Positions 37,334-47,222 of a DNA stretch of 64,000 nt are shown here, in pieces. Positions within the stretch are counted from its first letter, which is position 1; every line of letters starts with the position of its first letter. The stretch comes from Trichomonas vaginalis G3 (taxonomy: Eukaryota > Parabasalia > Trichomonadida > Trichomonadidae). The notes beneath the pieces are model-generated. The model was not told where the DNA came from and made no database searches. It saw nothing but the letters and a program-made list of their open reading frames with translations. The stretch lies in assembly GCF_026262505.1 (NCBI RefSeq), contig NC_067205.1, positions 10,788,001-10,852,000 on the forward strand. Direction: 5' to 3'. The translations under genes were made by a program, and so were the position numbers.

Positions 37334-37807
37334 ATGAAACACATGCAAGATTGCAAGTTCTTTTCATACAATGCTCTCGCTACTGCCATCAAGAATGAGT
37401 TCAATAATGCTTCAAATGTTAATGTTATCTTTAACAAGAAGTTTGTGAAAGAATCTAAGTTTGGTCAGTATGTCAAACCATTAGCTATCGTCATTGACCG
37501 CAAACGTTATACTTCACAAGAGTTAGCAGTAGTTTTGAAACAAAAGAGTTTCTTCGTGAATGTCAAAGATACTCATTATACTGTCATAAAGAACTCTAAC
37601 ATTGACTTCTTCAGTATTGCTTTAAATCTTTCCGAACAGAAAGAATATAAGAAGGGTGAAACAAATGTGAAATATTATCCTTCATCTCTGAAGACAATAA
37701 CGAACAAAGATGTCATACAAAAGTTCTTACCAAAGGTTGAAGAAGCTTCTATTGACATTGACGAAGAAAGTGAAATGGTTGAAGAAATAGACCCTGAAGC
37801 TATTTAA
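37334..37807 (+). CDS. Acidic-tailed protein beside polB, possible ssDNA-binding protein
   Basis: A 157-residue protein divergent from polB. Strand-like segments (NVNVIFNKKFVKES, PLAIVIDRKRY, SFFVNVKDTHYTVIKN) are followed by an acidic tail (ASIDIDEESEMVEEIDPEAI). Tail and placement match the E1/E3 gene at 18674/60715 next to the helicase, although the bodies differ. Acidic tails of this kind recruit replication partners in ssDNA-binding proteins. This is inference; no motif is diagnostic. The frame is intact. Confidence 0.6.
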   Translation: MKHMQDCKFFSYNALATAIKNEFNNASNVNVIFNKKFVKESKFGQYVKPLAIVIDRKRYTSQELAVVLKQKSFFVNVKDTHYTVIKNSNIDFFSIALNLSEQKEYKKGETNVKYYPSSLKTITNKDVIQKFLPKVEEASIDIDEESEMVEEIDPEAI

Positions 37808-37949
37808 GCAAAAATATATTTTTGAAGAACTGAAGGTGTCACCACGTCACCATGTGTCACCAGGTTATTTAACTTCTTTTAAAAATGATGACAACATGAC
37901 ATTTTGACAACAGTCCAGGAAATAAATTTTATCGTTAATGTTTACGTTA
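37808..37949. other. Short gap with GTCACCA repeats
   Basis: Contains GGTGTCACCACGTCACCATG and a further GTGTCACCAGG, three GTCACCA words within 35 bp, then AT-rich DNA leading into the 54-bp array. No gene. Confidence 0.4.
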
Positions 37950-38543
37950 ATGTTTTTCATTAAATTTTGTCAAAGTGCAAATCTTCACTTCGTCAAAAAG
38001 TTAATGTTTTTCATTAAATTTTGTCAAAGTGCAAATCTTCACTTCGTCAAAAAGTTAATGTTTTTCATTAAATTTTGTCAAAGTGCAAATCTTCACTTCG
38101 TCAAAAAGTTAATGTTTTTCATTAAATTTTGTCAAAGTGCAAATCTTCACTTCGTCAAAAAGTTAATGTTTTTCATTAAATTTTGTCAAAGTGCAAATCT
38201 TCACTTCGTCAAAAAGTTAATGTTTTTCATTAAATTTTGTCAAAGTGCAAATCTTCACTTCGTCAAAAAGTTAATGTTTTTCATTAAATTTTGTCAAAGT
38301 GCAAATCTTCACTTCGTCAAAAAGTTAATGTTTTTCATTAAATTTTGTCAAAGTGCAAATCTTCACTTCGTCAAAAAGTTAATGTTTTTCATTAAATTTT
38401 GTCAAAGTGCAAATCTTCACTTCGTCAAAAAGTTAATGTTTTTCATTAAATTTTGTCAAAGTGCAAATCTTCACTTCGTCAAAAAGTTAATGTTTTTCAT
38501 TAAATTTTGTCAAAGTGCAAATCTTCACTTCGTCAAAAAGTTA
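37950..38543 (+). repeat. 54-bp tandem array, 11 near-perfect copies
   Basis: Eleven units of exactly 54 bp, starting ATGTTTTTCATTAAATTTTG and containing CAAAGTGCAAATCTTCACTT, an imperfect inverted pair (GTCAAAGTG / CACTTCGTCA). Because 54 is divisible by three, the plus strand stays open as 11 identical 18-residue units, but the frame has no independent gene features. CACTTCGTCAAAAA words also occur in E1 near 15085. Confidence 0.92.
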
Positions 38544-38553
38544 ATGTTTTTGG

Positions 38554-38709
38554 TTAGTCTTCATATCGATATTTTACAACAATTCCCCAATGTATAAACT
38601 TTTCATACGCTTTTTCATAAGCTTTGTATGTCTTCAGAAATTTTGCATAATCTTTTACATGTTGTTCGTTCTCTTCTTCTGTCATGAGTTCCGAATATTC
38701 TAAATTCAT
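38554..38709 (-). CDS. Small protein, 51 residues, KilA-island
   Basis: Starts MNLEYSELMTEEENEQHVKD and ends FIHWGIVVKYRYED. The end resembles the C-terminus of the KilA-N pseudogene at 40738 (KKLKVWGRFVQKYCE), so it may be a surviving C-terminal piece or a small partner. It is helical and charged. It lies directly beside the 54-bp array and 55 bp from the KilA-N gene, on the same strand. Short, so uncertain. Confidence 0.4.
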   Translation of the reverse strand: MNLEYSELMTEEENEQHVKDYAKFLKTYKAYEKAYEKFIHWGIVVKYRYED

Positions 38710-38764
38710 GTTCTTTCATATGAGATAAAATTTTATAAAAAAAATAAAATTAGCTTAGATTTTT

Positions 38765-39592
38765 TTATTCTTCCTCTTTGAAGTTATCGAAATATTCTGT
38801 TATTTTTTCCTTCAGTAATGGTAAGTCTTCTTTGAATGTAAGTATTGTGCAACCTTTGATGTCATAGTGTGTTTGAGGAAGAGTATTTTTGACAATTTCT
38901 TTTATTTGCTCATTCGGTGTCATTGAAATCGGTAAGTTTTCACGATAGAACCAATTTCTGTCAGATTTATATATCTTAGCTAAGTCATAAAAGCTCTTGT
39001 TGTTTCTTCTCACTAAATGCAACATAACCATATCTTTATCTTCTTCTTTCTCCAACTCTTCAGTATATATCATATACTTATAACTCTTTTCCTTTCCTTT
39101 TGGTACTGAACGTGGTATTCTTTTCTGTATGCTTTTGTCTTTGGATTCAATGACTTCATCTTTTGCTTGAAGTTTCTTTTCCATCTCTCCACGTTCTGCT
39201 TTATATAGTTCATCTAACATCATGAAAATATAACAAGCATAACGAGGTGAAGCCCACATTGCTACAGCATTTACTAAAAGTCTATGAACATAATAACCTT
39301 TCAAACCAGGTGCCAAATTCTTGCGATTTTCGTACGGAATCTCTTCCCTCGGTTTTCCGAGGGAAGCAATCATATGAGGAAATTCTTCTAAAAGTTCTTT
39401 TGCCTGTTGGTTTTCAAACCAATGATATGCTTGCTTTGTAGAAAGAAGAGCGTTCATTATACTTTGCATTTGATACATATCATCTTTGACTGAACGAATG
39501 AGACGTAACTGTTTGTTATACTGTATGTATTCGTATTCTTCATTTATGGCTTCATGAACGATAGCAGTTGTTGTGTTCTCTGATGTTGACAT
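38765..39592 (-). CDS. KilA-N + DUF3627-type DNA-binding protein of E2
   Basis: A 275-residue protein starting at 39592 (MSTSENTTTAIVHEA), where the TGTATGTAAAGACAGTA leader ends. Domain order and sequence are close to the E1 (15988) and E3 (62526) proteins: KilA-N to about 125 with GYYVHRLLVNAVAMWASPRYA, a longer coil with an extra ESKDKS step, and the DUF3627-like end. High similarity across otherwise distinct elements suggests exchange between E1-type and E2-type lineages. It carries the in-frame hairpin at 39344-39365. Confidence 0.85.
   Translation of the reverse strand: MSTSENTTTAIVHEAINEEYEYIQYNKQLRLIRSVKDDMYQMQSIMNALLSTKQAYHWFENQQAKELLEEFPHMIASLGKPREEIPYENRKNLAPGLKGYYVHRLLVNAVAMWASPRYACYIFMMLDELYKAERGEMEKKLQAKDEVIESKDKSIQKRIPRSVPKGKEKSYKYMIYTEELEKEEDKDMVMLHLVRRNNKSFYDLAKIYKSDRNWFYRENLPISMTPNEQIKEIVKNTLPQTHYDIKGCTILTFKEDLPLLKEKITEYFDNFKEEE
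39344..39365 (-). repeat. In-frame hairpin in the E2 KilA-N gene
   Basis: Same perfect 9-bp stem (TTCCCTCGG/CCGAGGGAA) as the E1 gene. Flanking codons differ: the loop is the same length, and the residue before is Ile-Ala instead of Phe-Ala. Confidence 0.8.
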
Positions 39593-39650
39593 TACTGTCT
39601 TTACATACAAAATAAAAAAAATAAATAAAAATAAAACTAACTTTATTTTT
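39593..39650 (-). promoter_or_regulatory. KilA-type upstream module (E2)
   Basis: Read on the minus strand: AAAGTTAGTTTTATTTTTAT, a T/A run, then TTTTGTATGTAAAGACAGTA and the ATG. It is almost identical to 41402-41455. Confidence 0.6.
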
Positions 39651-39960
39651 CTGTGTTAAAGAAATGTTAAAAATTCATGGTTACATATGTGAAAAGAAGT
39701 CACGAACAAATGATGGTCATAAGATTCAGCACATAATTCTGAATTGAATGGTGTGTCATACATGTCAAACCGTCAAGAATTGAAGGAGATACGAGGCTAT
39801 AAAGATTTTGGATATTTTCTGACACACACCCTGAGGGAAAAGTGACAAAACACGACGATAGAAAAAAGTGACAAAATAAGAGAAAGTTGTTCCCCGACCA
39901 AAATGCAATCATGTTGAAAAAGTGACATTTGTAAAGTTGGACGATAGGATTTCCTGAAAA
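39651..39960. other. AT-rich spacer of the E2 repeat island, no gene
   Basis: Contains AAAAAGTGACA words repeated at about 39838, 39865 and 39917 and no supported open frame. It leads into the 138-bp array. Confidence 0.4.
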
Positions 39961-40335
39961 AGTGCAAGTCTTGTTCTGAATCAGGACAAGATTTGTCTTG
40001 AAAAAATACAAGACTTGTTCTGAAAAAATACAAGACTTGTCTTGAATCAGGACAATTGTTCTCAAATTTGAGAACTTTACAAGAAAAACTGACTAAAAAG
40101 TGCAAGTCTTGTTCTGAATCAGGACAAGATTTGTCTTGAAAAAATACAAGACTTGTTCTGAAAAAATACAAGACTTGTCTTGAATCAGGACAATTGTTCT
40201 CAAATTTGAGAACTTTACAAGAAAAACTGACTAAAAAGTGCAAGTCTTGTTCTGAATCAGGACAAGATTTGTCTTGAAAAAATACAAGACTTGTTCTGCA
40301 AAAATACAAGACTTGTCTTGAATCAGGACAAAACT
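39961..40335 (-). repeat. 138-bp tandem array, about 2.7 copies
   Basis: Units start at 39961, 40099 and 40237. Each contains several 22-bp-type words (TACAAGACTTGTTCTGAAAA, the complement of the E1 12245-12645 unit) and one perfect palindrome GTTCTCAAATTTGAGAAC in the first two copies. It appears to be a higher-order repeat made from the 22-bp family. Confidence 0.85.
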
Positions 40336-40737
40336 TTACAAAATGTAAACCTTACATAACCGTTTCTATCGTACATGATATTTAGTTGACATTGTAAACT
40401 ATCTTCATGTAAAGTATGGCGGTTTGAAACCGTCGGGAACCTTCACTTTTTTGACGAACTTTCCGCAGCAATTTTTAAAATTTGTGAAAACTCAACGGTT
40501 TGACACGTGCCATATGTCATTTTACTCAGAATTTTGTGCTGAATTCAGCAAAAATAATTTTTAGGGTAGATGGGTATATCTAACCTAATTTCTACCACGA
40601 ATTCTACCCTCATTATTTATAACCATTTTACATGGTAAACGTTATTTTTGGAATTTTGTGAAAACTCAACGGTTTGACACATGCCATATGCCATTTTACT
40701 CAGAATCTCACTAATTCAGCAAAAATAAATGGTTCAT
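40336..40737. repeat. Mixed dispersed repeats of the E2 island
   Basis: Includes a palindrome module at 40563-40610 (core degraded to TATATCTAACC) and two copies of GTGAAAACTCAACGGTTTGACAC-like sequence (about 40475 and 40660), each followed by CATATG and CATTTTACTCAGAAT. The second type also occurs inverted in E1 near 14130-14180. No gene. Confidence 0.7.
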
Positions 40738-41401
40738 TTACTCACAATATTTTTGTACAAAACGACCCCAAACTTTTAACTTCTTTTCTGCAGCTTCTAA
40801 TGCTATCTTAGCGAGTTCATATTCTCTAAATTCTCTCTTTAAATCTTCTTGTTCCCATTGGTCTAGTTCGTATGGAGAATCTCTATAATCATAACATATC
40901 TCACGTTCATGTTCTAATTGTTTTTCATGCATTTTTCTAACTTCTTGTTCGAACAAATGTTTTGCATTCTCTACTGTATCTTCGAGTTCTTCTTCATCTA
41001 ATTTCTCATGAACTTTCTTGTCTATGGAGTCCATAATTTTTCCAACTGCTATGCAATATTTTGGAGAAGCCCACATTGCTATATAGTTTATAAGTCTTGG
41101 GTCTACATACGTTCCTCTAACCTGTTTGATTTCATCAGGAATTCCTGCATGAATTTTGTATAAAAACCAACCGTCTGAATTCCGGCGGTTGCTATATTCT
41201 TTCACAAAATGCCTTATAATACTCTTCCCAGGACTTATTTTCCAACAACTTTCTAAAAGTCTTTCCTAAACTGCTGACACATCTTTGTTGCATTAATGTA
41301 ACCATCCTTGTCTCTACGTAAGACTTCAATACATTATAAGTGCCTTTTTTGAATGTTTCGCCATTAGATTTGTTCGTGAATGTTTTTGCTTCGACTGACA
41401 T
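40738..41401 (-). pseudogene. KilA-N protein, second E2 copy, one frameshift
   Basis: Starts MSVEAKTFTNKSNGETF at 41401 after the conserved upstream module. One base shift near 41205 leads to the main body with GTYVDPRLINYIAMWASPKYC, the end of a KilA-N domain, then a long charged coil ending KVWGRFVQKYCE. There is no DUF3627 part. The frameshift is within the GAATTC-centred imperfect palindrome segment (41150-41211) that also exists as noncoding DNA in E1 (11893-11954). About 220 codons in total. Confidence 0.7.
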
Positions 41402-41455
41402 TACTGTCTTTACATACAAAATAAAAAAATAAATAAAAATAAAACTAACTTTATT
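41402..41455 (-). promoter_or_regulatory. KilA-type upstream module (second E2 copy)
   Basis: Minus-strand order AAAGTTAGTTTTATTTTTAT, T/A run, TTTGTATGTAAAGACAGTA, ATG; differs from 39593-39650 by about one base in the run. Confidence 0.6.
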
Positions 41456-41509
41456 TTTCTTTCATAAGGAAATGTCAAAAATTTATGATTTTCGAGAGTT
41501 TTAGACCAT

Positions 41510-41554
41510 GTTAGAAAAGTGGTTAGAAAACGTGTTAGATCTAACATTCTAACA
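41510..41554. repeat. Palindrome module, GTTAGAA-arm variant
   Basis: Outer arms GTTAGAA and TTCTAAC, a further GGTTAGAA, and core GTGTTAGATCTAACA. Relative to the GGGTAGAA/TTCTACCC form the outer arms have changed on both sides so that pairing is kept. Confidence 0.7.
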
Positions 41555-41643
41555 TAAACTTTATTTTTGGTGTAAATAAATGGTACCATTAATAATTTCA
41601 TGACTGTTCTCGTTCATGTCTGATTTACATCTAATGAAAAAGT

Positions 41644-42732
41644 TTAGAAGAATTTTCTTATTCTTTCTGGCATATTTTTGTCTTTCCAGTACTCCCGCTC
41701 TAATGGTCCCAGATGTGTTGGCTTCGACTCTCTCAAGTTCTTAGATGGTATAACATCTTCAACGCCTCCTTCATATCTTTACTTATAAGTGTCATCGTTT
41801 GTGTTATAGCCAAGTATTTCAATAACCACTCCTCGCTTTGCTTCGTCAATGGTTTCAGCAAGTTTGCCATTACTACTTTCGACTAATTTATGTCGAGGGT
41901 AAAACGCAATAGAGTCGTCGGCAGCTTTTATAAGATATCCATTACCTTGCGTAGAGTCTATATATATATATTTCGACTTAACCTTAAACGTGTTCTTTGT
42001 CAACGGTTTGTCGTCAAGAACTACACGAACTTTTGTACCAGGAATGAGGGTAAATTGTGTTGAATTTCTGATATTTTGTGTTTGGCTTCGTTTCTTTTGT
42101 ATATACTTTTCTTCTTCTGTTGTTGTGTCATTGAATTTGGTGTATGTCCTGTTGTAGAATGTGTTGAGGAATTATATACTTCGAGAAAATGTTTCATTGT
42201 TTCTTCGGTAAAGTCTCGCTCTTGATTTAAATCTCTGAGCGTTCTTATGAAGCGGTTTATGATGCCGAGATATGTTATGGTTATGGTCTTCAGTAGTGTA
42301 GTGAGTTATGTTATGCTTAATGAGAAAATCTGTGATTTCATTGCTGAGATATGCACTGTCTTGGTCTGATGTTAAAGTACTTGGGCTATGTTCTGCTACA
42401 ATTTTGTAAAACTCTTAAAAACTTCACGAGTTCCTTTTATTTTTCATTGGATATGCATATGCTTTACGAGTGTTAACATTAATGAAGATGAGGAATGGTT
42501 TATGTCCTCCTTTTCTGCTTTGAATGAGAGTGTCAAATTGGTATGCGTCAGGAGTGTTGGAGTAAATTGGTAAAAAGTAGTCGTAAGGGTTTATTTTTGT
42601 TTGATGTACAACATTTTTGTCAAAGAACCTTTTCACTTCAGCTCTGTTAGTAAATCCCAACTCTTTGCAGCTTCATTGAACTTCTTAAATGACCTCCATG
42701 GATGTTGTTCGAATACTTCTTTCCAAGCTCAT
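41644..42732 (-). pseudogene. rve integrase of E2, multiple frameshifts
   Basis: About 363 codons. Pieces in order: a start near 42732 with WKEVFEQHPWRSF (one base out of frame with the ATG), DAYQFDTLIQSRKGGHKPF with the first catalytic Asp (42424-42660), a damaged middle, then LGIINRFIRTLRDLNQ near 42210-42260, the SH3-like end (VKSKYIYIDSTQGNG, 41779-42003) and, after another shift, ESKPTHLGPLE. Homologous to the E1 integrase but clearly diverged. It is downstream of the fibre gene, as in E1, though here on the same strand. Confidence 0.75.
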
Positions 42733-42767
42733 TTATGTAAAGTTAAAGATTTTATTCTAGGCTCAAG

Positions 42768-42784
42768 CGCGTTCATTGAACGCG
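42768..42784. terminator. Hairpin across the fibre stop codon
   Basis: CGCGTTC-ATT-GAACGCG, a perfect 7-bp stem that includes the fibre stop codon (42773-42775). A possible mRNA 3'-end structure, or another member of the mini-hairpin family that happens to supply the last codons. Confidence 0.45.
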
Positions 42785-45700
42785 GTACCATGCGAATATA
42801 GTCACAAATGGTGGCATATAATCTTCACCCGAGCCTGTTGGATTTGTTGTGAAAGTGTGTGAATGATTTCCTGTGGTTCCACAGAAAATACCTGTGCTTG
42901 AATCTACTGGGTCACTTGAAATATCATATCTATGCATTCCCTGTCTATCCGAACCTGCTGCAAGATTTGTATAACCCTTTTTGTTATTGAATGTGAATGA
43001 CTACCTGTTGTGTTTGTAGTTCCTGTATGAGTGTGCGGTGGAAGGTTTGCTTCAGTAATTTTCTTCGAACCTCCTGTTTGCTTTGAAGAGTTCGCACAGT
43101 AATAAGAATTTATCTACAATCTGCTCCCACATACCAAAACCTAAAACTGTTTCTGGATTGTTGAATTCATTGACGTATAAATAGAGCCTATAGGATATAA
43201 TGTTTGAAGTATTTCTGTCTTTAATGTTTGAAGCTCTGTTTTGTCTGCTTTCTTATCTAACATTGTTGGTAGTTCATATGCTTCAAAGTTTCTGGCATGA
43301 TCTTCGATATTCCTGCAACTCTTATCTAAATTGTTAAGAGTATCTTTTACGCTTGTACTTGGATTTTCTAATGGTGCACTTGAACCAAAGGTCAAAGTTC
43401 AATATTATGTCGTCTGCTCTAACAGTAGTGAAGGATTTATGTGTATGGTTCTTGTCGGCTTTCTTATCTAACATTGTTGGTAGTTCATATGCTTTCAAAG
43501 TTTCTGGCATGATCTTCGATATTCCTGCAACTCTTATCTAAATTGTTAAGAGTATCTTTTACGCTTGTACTTGGATTTTCTAATGGTGCACTTGAACCAA
43601 GGTCAAAGTTCAATATTATGTCGTCTGCTCTAACAGTAGTGAAGGATTTATGTGTATGGTTCTTGTCGGCTTTCTTATCTAACATTGTTGGTAGTTCATA
43701 TGCTTCAAAGTTTCTGGCATGATCTTCGATATTCCTGCAACTCTTATCTAAATTGTTAAGAGTATCTTTTACGCTTGTACTTGGATTTTCTAATGGTGCA
43801 CTTGAACCAAGGTCAAAGTTCAATATTATGTCGTCTGCTCTAACAGTAGTGAAGGATTTATGTGTATGGTTCTTGTCGGCTTTCTTATCTAACATTGTTG
43901 GTAGTTCATATGCTTCAAAGTTTCTGGCATGATCTTCGATATTCCTGCAACTCTTATCTAAATTGTTAAGAGTATCTTTTACGCTTGTACTTGGATTTTC
44001 TAATGGTGCACTTGAACCAAGGTCAAAGTTCAATATTATGTCGTCTGCTCTAACAGTAGTGAAGGATTTATGTGTATGGTTCTTGTCGGCTTTACTGTCT
44101 AATGTAGCTTGAAGTTCATTTATATCGGAGATGTTGTGTTTATGAGATTTCAAAACTTTGTTCATTGCTTCAAGTTCAACTTTGTCAGCTTTACTTTTAA
44201 TAGCATCTTCAAACGTTATTTTTGACTTAACTCTCAAAGTAAATCTTGGTTCAACTAATACACCGTTAACATTGAAAGTAGAGGCATAAATTTCACCGGT
44301 ATAACCAAATGCTTCTGGTGCTTTAGCTACATCATACTGTACAGTACAGCTTATGTCATAACCTTTAGCACGAATGTATTTATATCTTCTTTCATTAACA
44401 TTTTTTGTCTTCGCTTCATCACTTCGTGTTAAATATCCATGGTAGTCCGTTATAATCTGTTCGTCTGAAGTTATATAATGAACGTGGTTCTTGTCCGCTT
44501 TACTATTTAATGTAGCTTGAAGTTCATTTATATCGGAGATATTGTGTTTATGAGATTTCAAAACTTTGTTCATTGCGTCAAGTTCATTTTTGTCCGCTTT
44601 ACTATTTAATGTAGCTTGAAGTTCATTTATATCGGAGATATTGTGTTTATGTTCTTTATCTGCTTTTTCGGCTAATTTCTCTTCTATCTCATTTATTTCA
44701 AGTTCATGCCTACCACCACCTCCCGAAGAAGTATTTTTCTTCAGCTCTTGAAGAACGTCCACTTCGCCATCTTGGTGTCAATAATGAGACTTTGTGTTAA
44801 AACCTTTCCTGTCTTAATGGATGTTTGTAAAACTTCTTCTTCACCGTGTTCGGGGTCATGGTCGTCATCATATCTTGTGAAATCAGAGATGTTGTCATAC
44901 ATTAAGCATATCTGTCTCAAAAGTTCTGCTATTTGAAACTGGAACGAAAGATATACAGAACTTTCATCATCTCCTAAAGTCAAGTCTGCTTTCTTAAGTA
45001 TTTCTTGAATGTATGCAATGAGAACAGAGTACCTTGGAAAATATTCGAACAATATTTCATTAGCTGTTGGTTTTGGTGGTTCTTCTGGAGTTTCTGCATC
45101 TCTTGACTTCAATGCTCTTGCTCTCAAAGACCTAAATGTTAGAGCACCGGGTTTTACAAAGGACTTTATAAATGCTTTAATAGTTCCTGGTAAGTTATTG
45201 TTAGCATTAAGTAAGTTCCTTATGCTTCCATCATGTACGTCCATAGCACTATGTAAAAAATCTATACTTTCTTGTAGTCAGCAATAGACTGACTGTGATT
45301 TTTTAAAGATTTGTCAATACCTTTAAGCCAATCTTCATGCATGTCTGATACTGAGCCAAGAATATCATTTGCTTCCTTTAGTGTATTTTGTGCTTCTCGT
45401 AAAGTATCCAATCCCGTACGTGCATTGTTTGCTATACGTCTTACAGTATCTATTTGACTCCTTGTTTCTTGCATCCAACCAGATAAAGTTTTAATAGTAT
45501 CCGAACCATTTGAAATGAAGTTCAAAGCATTTTTAACGTCATCTAAAGCTTCTTCACCAAGTACTGCCCATATCTTTCCGATTTGGTATTGAAGAACTCC
45601 ATATGAAGCAGCTGTTAAACCAGTATTTATAAGGTCCCATATCCATGATTTAGCAGTTTTTCCATCCTTTCCATCCTTTCCATCCAAACCGTTTTCGCCT

Positions 45701-46178
45701 TGAGGTCCTTGTATTCCTTGTATTCCTTGTGGTCCTTGTGGTCCGGTGTCACCCTTCTCTCCTTTCAGTTCATCTTTATGTTCGTTATAATATTCTAATG
45801 TCATAAGGTGTACATCGTTACTGCTACCAGCAACGCCGAGAATTTGTTTCTCATTCATGACTAAATTCTTTAGGCATTTAATGTTGTCGTCAAATCGAAA
45901 GCTCTTTAACAATTCAATGAGAACATTCAGTACTTTCACTAATGAGGCATCTACTGTAGAATTTATATATTGCACCGTTCCATCATTTATGATGGGAACC
46001 TTGCTTGTTGTAATGAATGGGTCATAAGTGTTAAAAGTATCGAAATCAATGACTTTTTAGTTTTTCCATCGTCAATGACTAAATCATTGCCTTCAATGGT
46101 TAAAGTTGAGTTTTCGTTTACTAGTTCATGTGCTCTTCTTGCTTCATTTGTTTCATACGCATATGCAGCAATAGTCAT
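42773..46178 (-). pseudogene. Long fibre protein with collagen-like and tail-collar regions, multiple frameshifts
   Basis: About 1135 codons from MTIAAYAYETNEARRAHELV at 46178. Order: an N-terminal anchor region, a Gly-X-Y collagen-like stretch (GDTGPQGPQGIQGIQ, near 45700-45750), a hydrophobic/coil region, HKHNISDINELQATLNSKAD repeats, four 70-residue repeats (43240-44090) and a C-terminal tail-collar-like domain (YPIGSIYTSM ... WEQIVDKFL ... MPPFVTIFAWYR). Shifts occur near 46045, 45265, 44750, 43490, 43390, 43145 and in the collar. The layout is that of a trimeric phage-like receptor-binding fibre. The shorter E1 version is 5830-7632. It starts 17 bp from the penton-like gene. Confidence 0.8.
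43240..44090 (-). repeat. 210-bp tandem repeat in fibre gene, about four copies
   Basis: The same words recur at 43291, 43503, 43713 and 43923: 212, 210 and 210 bp apart. The first step is longer because of two single-base insertions (an extra T near 43494 and an extra A near 43390), each of which breaks the frame. Confidence 0.9.
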
Positions 46179-46195
46179 ATTTTAATGAGAATAAA
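46179..46195. promoter_or_regulatory. 17-bp divergent start region
   Basis: ATTTTAATGAGAATAAA between fibre (minus) and penton-like gene (plus). GAGAATAAAA is a variant of the TAGAATAAAA core. Confidence 0.45.
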
Positions 46196-46960
46196 ATGTT
46201 GTTCTATTTGCAAAGTACAGACCCAAACGAATATGGAACAGTAAAGCTTCAAACAAACTTAGGTCTTCAGAATGAAGCACTTGCTTTCAGAGTTGTTGAC
46301 TTCAATACTATCGCAACTTTTGTCATAACAGATGAAACAGATTTCATAGAGATTGAAATAGATGACAAAAGAAGTTTTATAACATTTCCTAACAGAGCAG
46401 AGTATAGAATAGATAAAATTGCTGGAGTCATAGATACTCTCATAAATGAAGAAACTATTGACAACATAGATGTCGAACTCTCTTCTGAGGGAACATTGAA
46501 GTTCAGTAGCAAGAAAGAGTTCAAGATAACACGAATGAGTCATAGAGTTCAACTTCTTTTAGGAGCATACCATATGACATTTCCTTTGAAAAGTGTTGAC
46601 AAAACGATTGAGATGAAATCTGTTCCATACGTATGTTATGGTAATTGTTTGTACATTGAGTCTAAAATAGCTAATGTCACAGGCATTTCAGGAGTTAATA
46701 GTAAAGGTTCAGTAGAATATAAATCCTTCTGTTATGCAGTCAATTCAATGTTCATTCCAAACGTTCCTGTCATAGCAACTCATTTAGGTAAATGGGTTCG
46801 CATTAGTCCTCATAATTTGAAAGACATGCAATTTAGACTTGTTGACTTTCAAGGAGAGCCTGTAGAACTAAAGGCACCAGTGCGAATGACTGTTGAAGTT
46901 GACTTTTTAGAAAATATTAAATGCAACAGCTTACAAGAGAACTCAGAGCTAAAAATATAA
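46196..46960 (+). CDS. Penton-like (single jelly-roll) capsid protein of E2
   Basis: A 254-residue beta-rich protein (MLFYLQSTDPNEYGTVKLQT at the start; FFITFPNRAEYRIDKIAG-like and MKSVPYVCYGNCLYIES strands). The last 40 residues, FRLVDFQGEPVELKAPVRMTVEVDFL, correspond to the LVDANF...VKLLCPMYLSM end of the E1/E3 penton-like genes. Polintons encode a single-jelly-roll penton beside the double-jelly-roll MCP, and this is the best candidate in E2. The frame is open. Its end overlaps the next small gene by 40 bp, so the true stop could be slightly earlier. Confidence 0.6.
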   Translation: MLFYLQSTDPNEYGTVKLQTNLGLQNEALAFRVVDFNTIATFVITDETDFIEIEIDDKRSFITFPNRAEYRIDKIAGVIDTLINEETIDNIDVELSSEGTLKFSSKKEFKITRMSHRVQLLLGAYHMTFPLKSVDKTIEMKSVPYVCYGNCLYIESKIANVTGISGVNSKGSVEYKSFCYAVNSMFIPNVPVIATHLGKWVRISPHNLKDMQFRLVDFQGEPVELKAPVRMTVEVDFLENIKCNSLQENSELKI

Positions 46961-47163
46961 AGTATGAATGTTATGTATTAGGTCATGAACTTTGGTTGTT
47001 GCTGTTTGATGAAACAAATGAGTTAGTTATGTCAGTCAAGAGAACAGAAAAATATTGTGTTAGTGAAAACTGCACCAAGTCAATAAGATTAGGTTTGCAT
47101 TATGAAGATGAGTTCGATACTGTTGAAGAAGTTTTGGACAGATATTACAAATTGCTAACTTGA
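46921..47163 (+). CDS. Unknown 80-residue protein overlapping the penton-like gene
   Basis: Starts MQQLTRELRAKNIKYECYVL, 40 bp before the penton-like stop in another frame, and contains GHELWLLLFDETNELVMSVKR and an acidic end (DEFDTVEEVLDRYYKLLT). The alternating strand/helix content looks like a real small protein. Function unknown. A dual hairpin follows 15 bp after the stop. Confidence 0.5.
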   Translation: MQQLTRELRAKNIKYECYVLGHELWLLLFDETNELVMSVKRTEKYCVSENCTKSIRLGLHYEDEFDTVEEVLDRYYKLLT

Positions 47164-47178
47164 AATTTTTTGACTGAC

Positions 47179-47211
47179 GGCGCAAAGCGCCAAGATGGGC
47201 TCAAAGAGCCC
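47179..47211. terminator. Paired AAA-loop hairpins between convergent genes
   Basis: GGCGC-AAA-GCGCC (47179-47191) and GGGCTC-AAA-GAGCCC (47197-47211), framed by TGACTGAC and CTGACTG. It lies between the ends of the 46921 gene (plus) and the CCG-motif gene (minus). It may act as a bidirectional 3' structure or be a mobile repeat. Confidence 0.6.
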
Positions 47212-47222
47212 TCCTGACTGCT

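Noticed and set aside
37938-38597. 219-codon open frame of 18-residue repeats as a protein
   Set aside because: It is open only because the 54-bp unit is divisible by three. It has no leader and ends in DNA antisense to a small gene.
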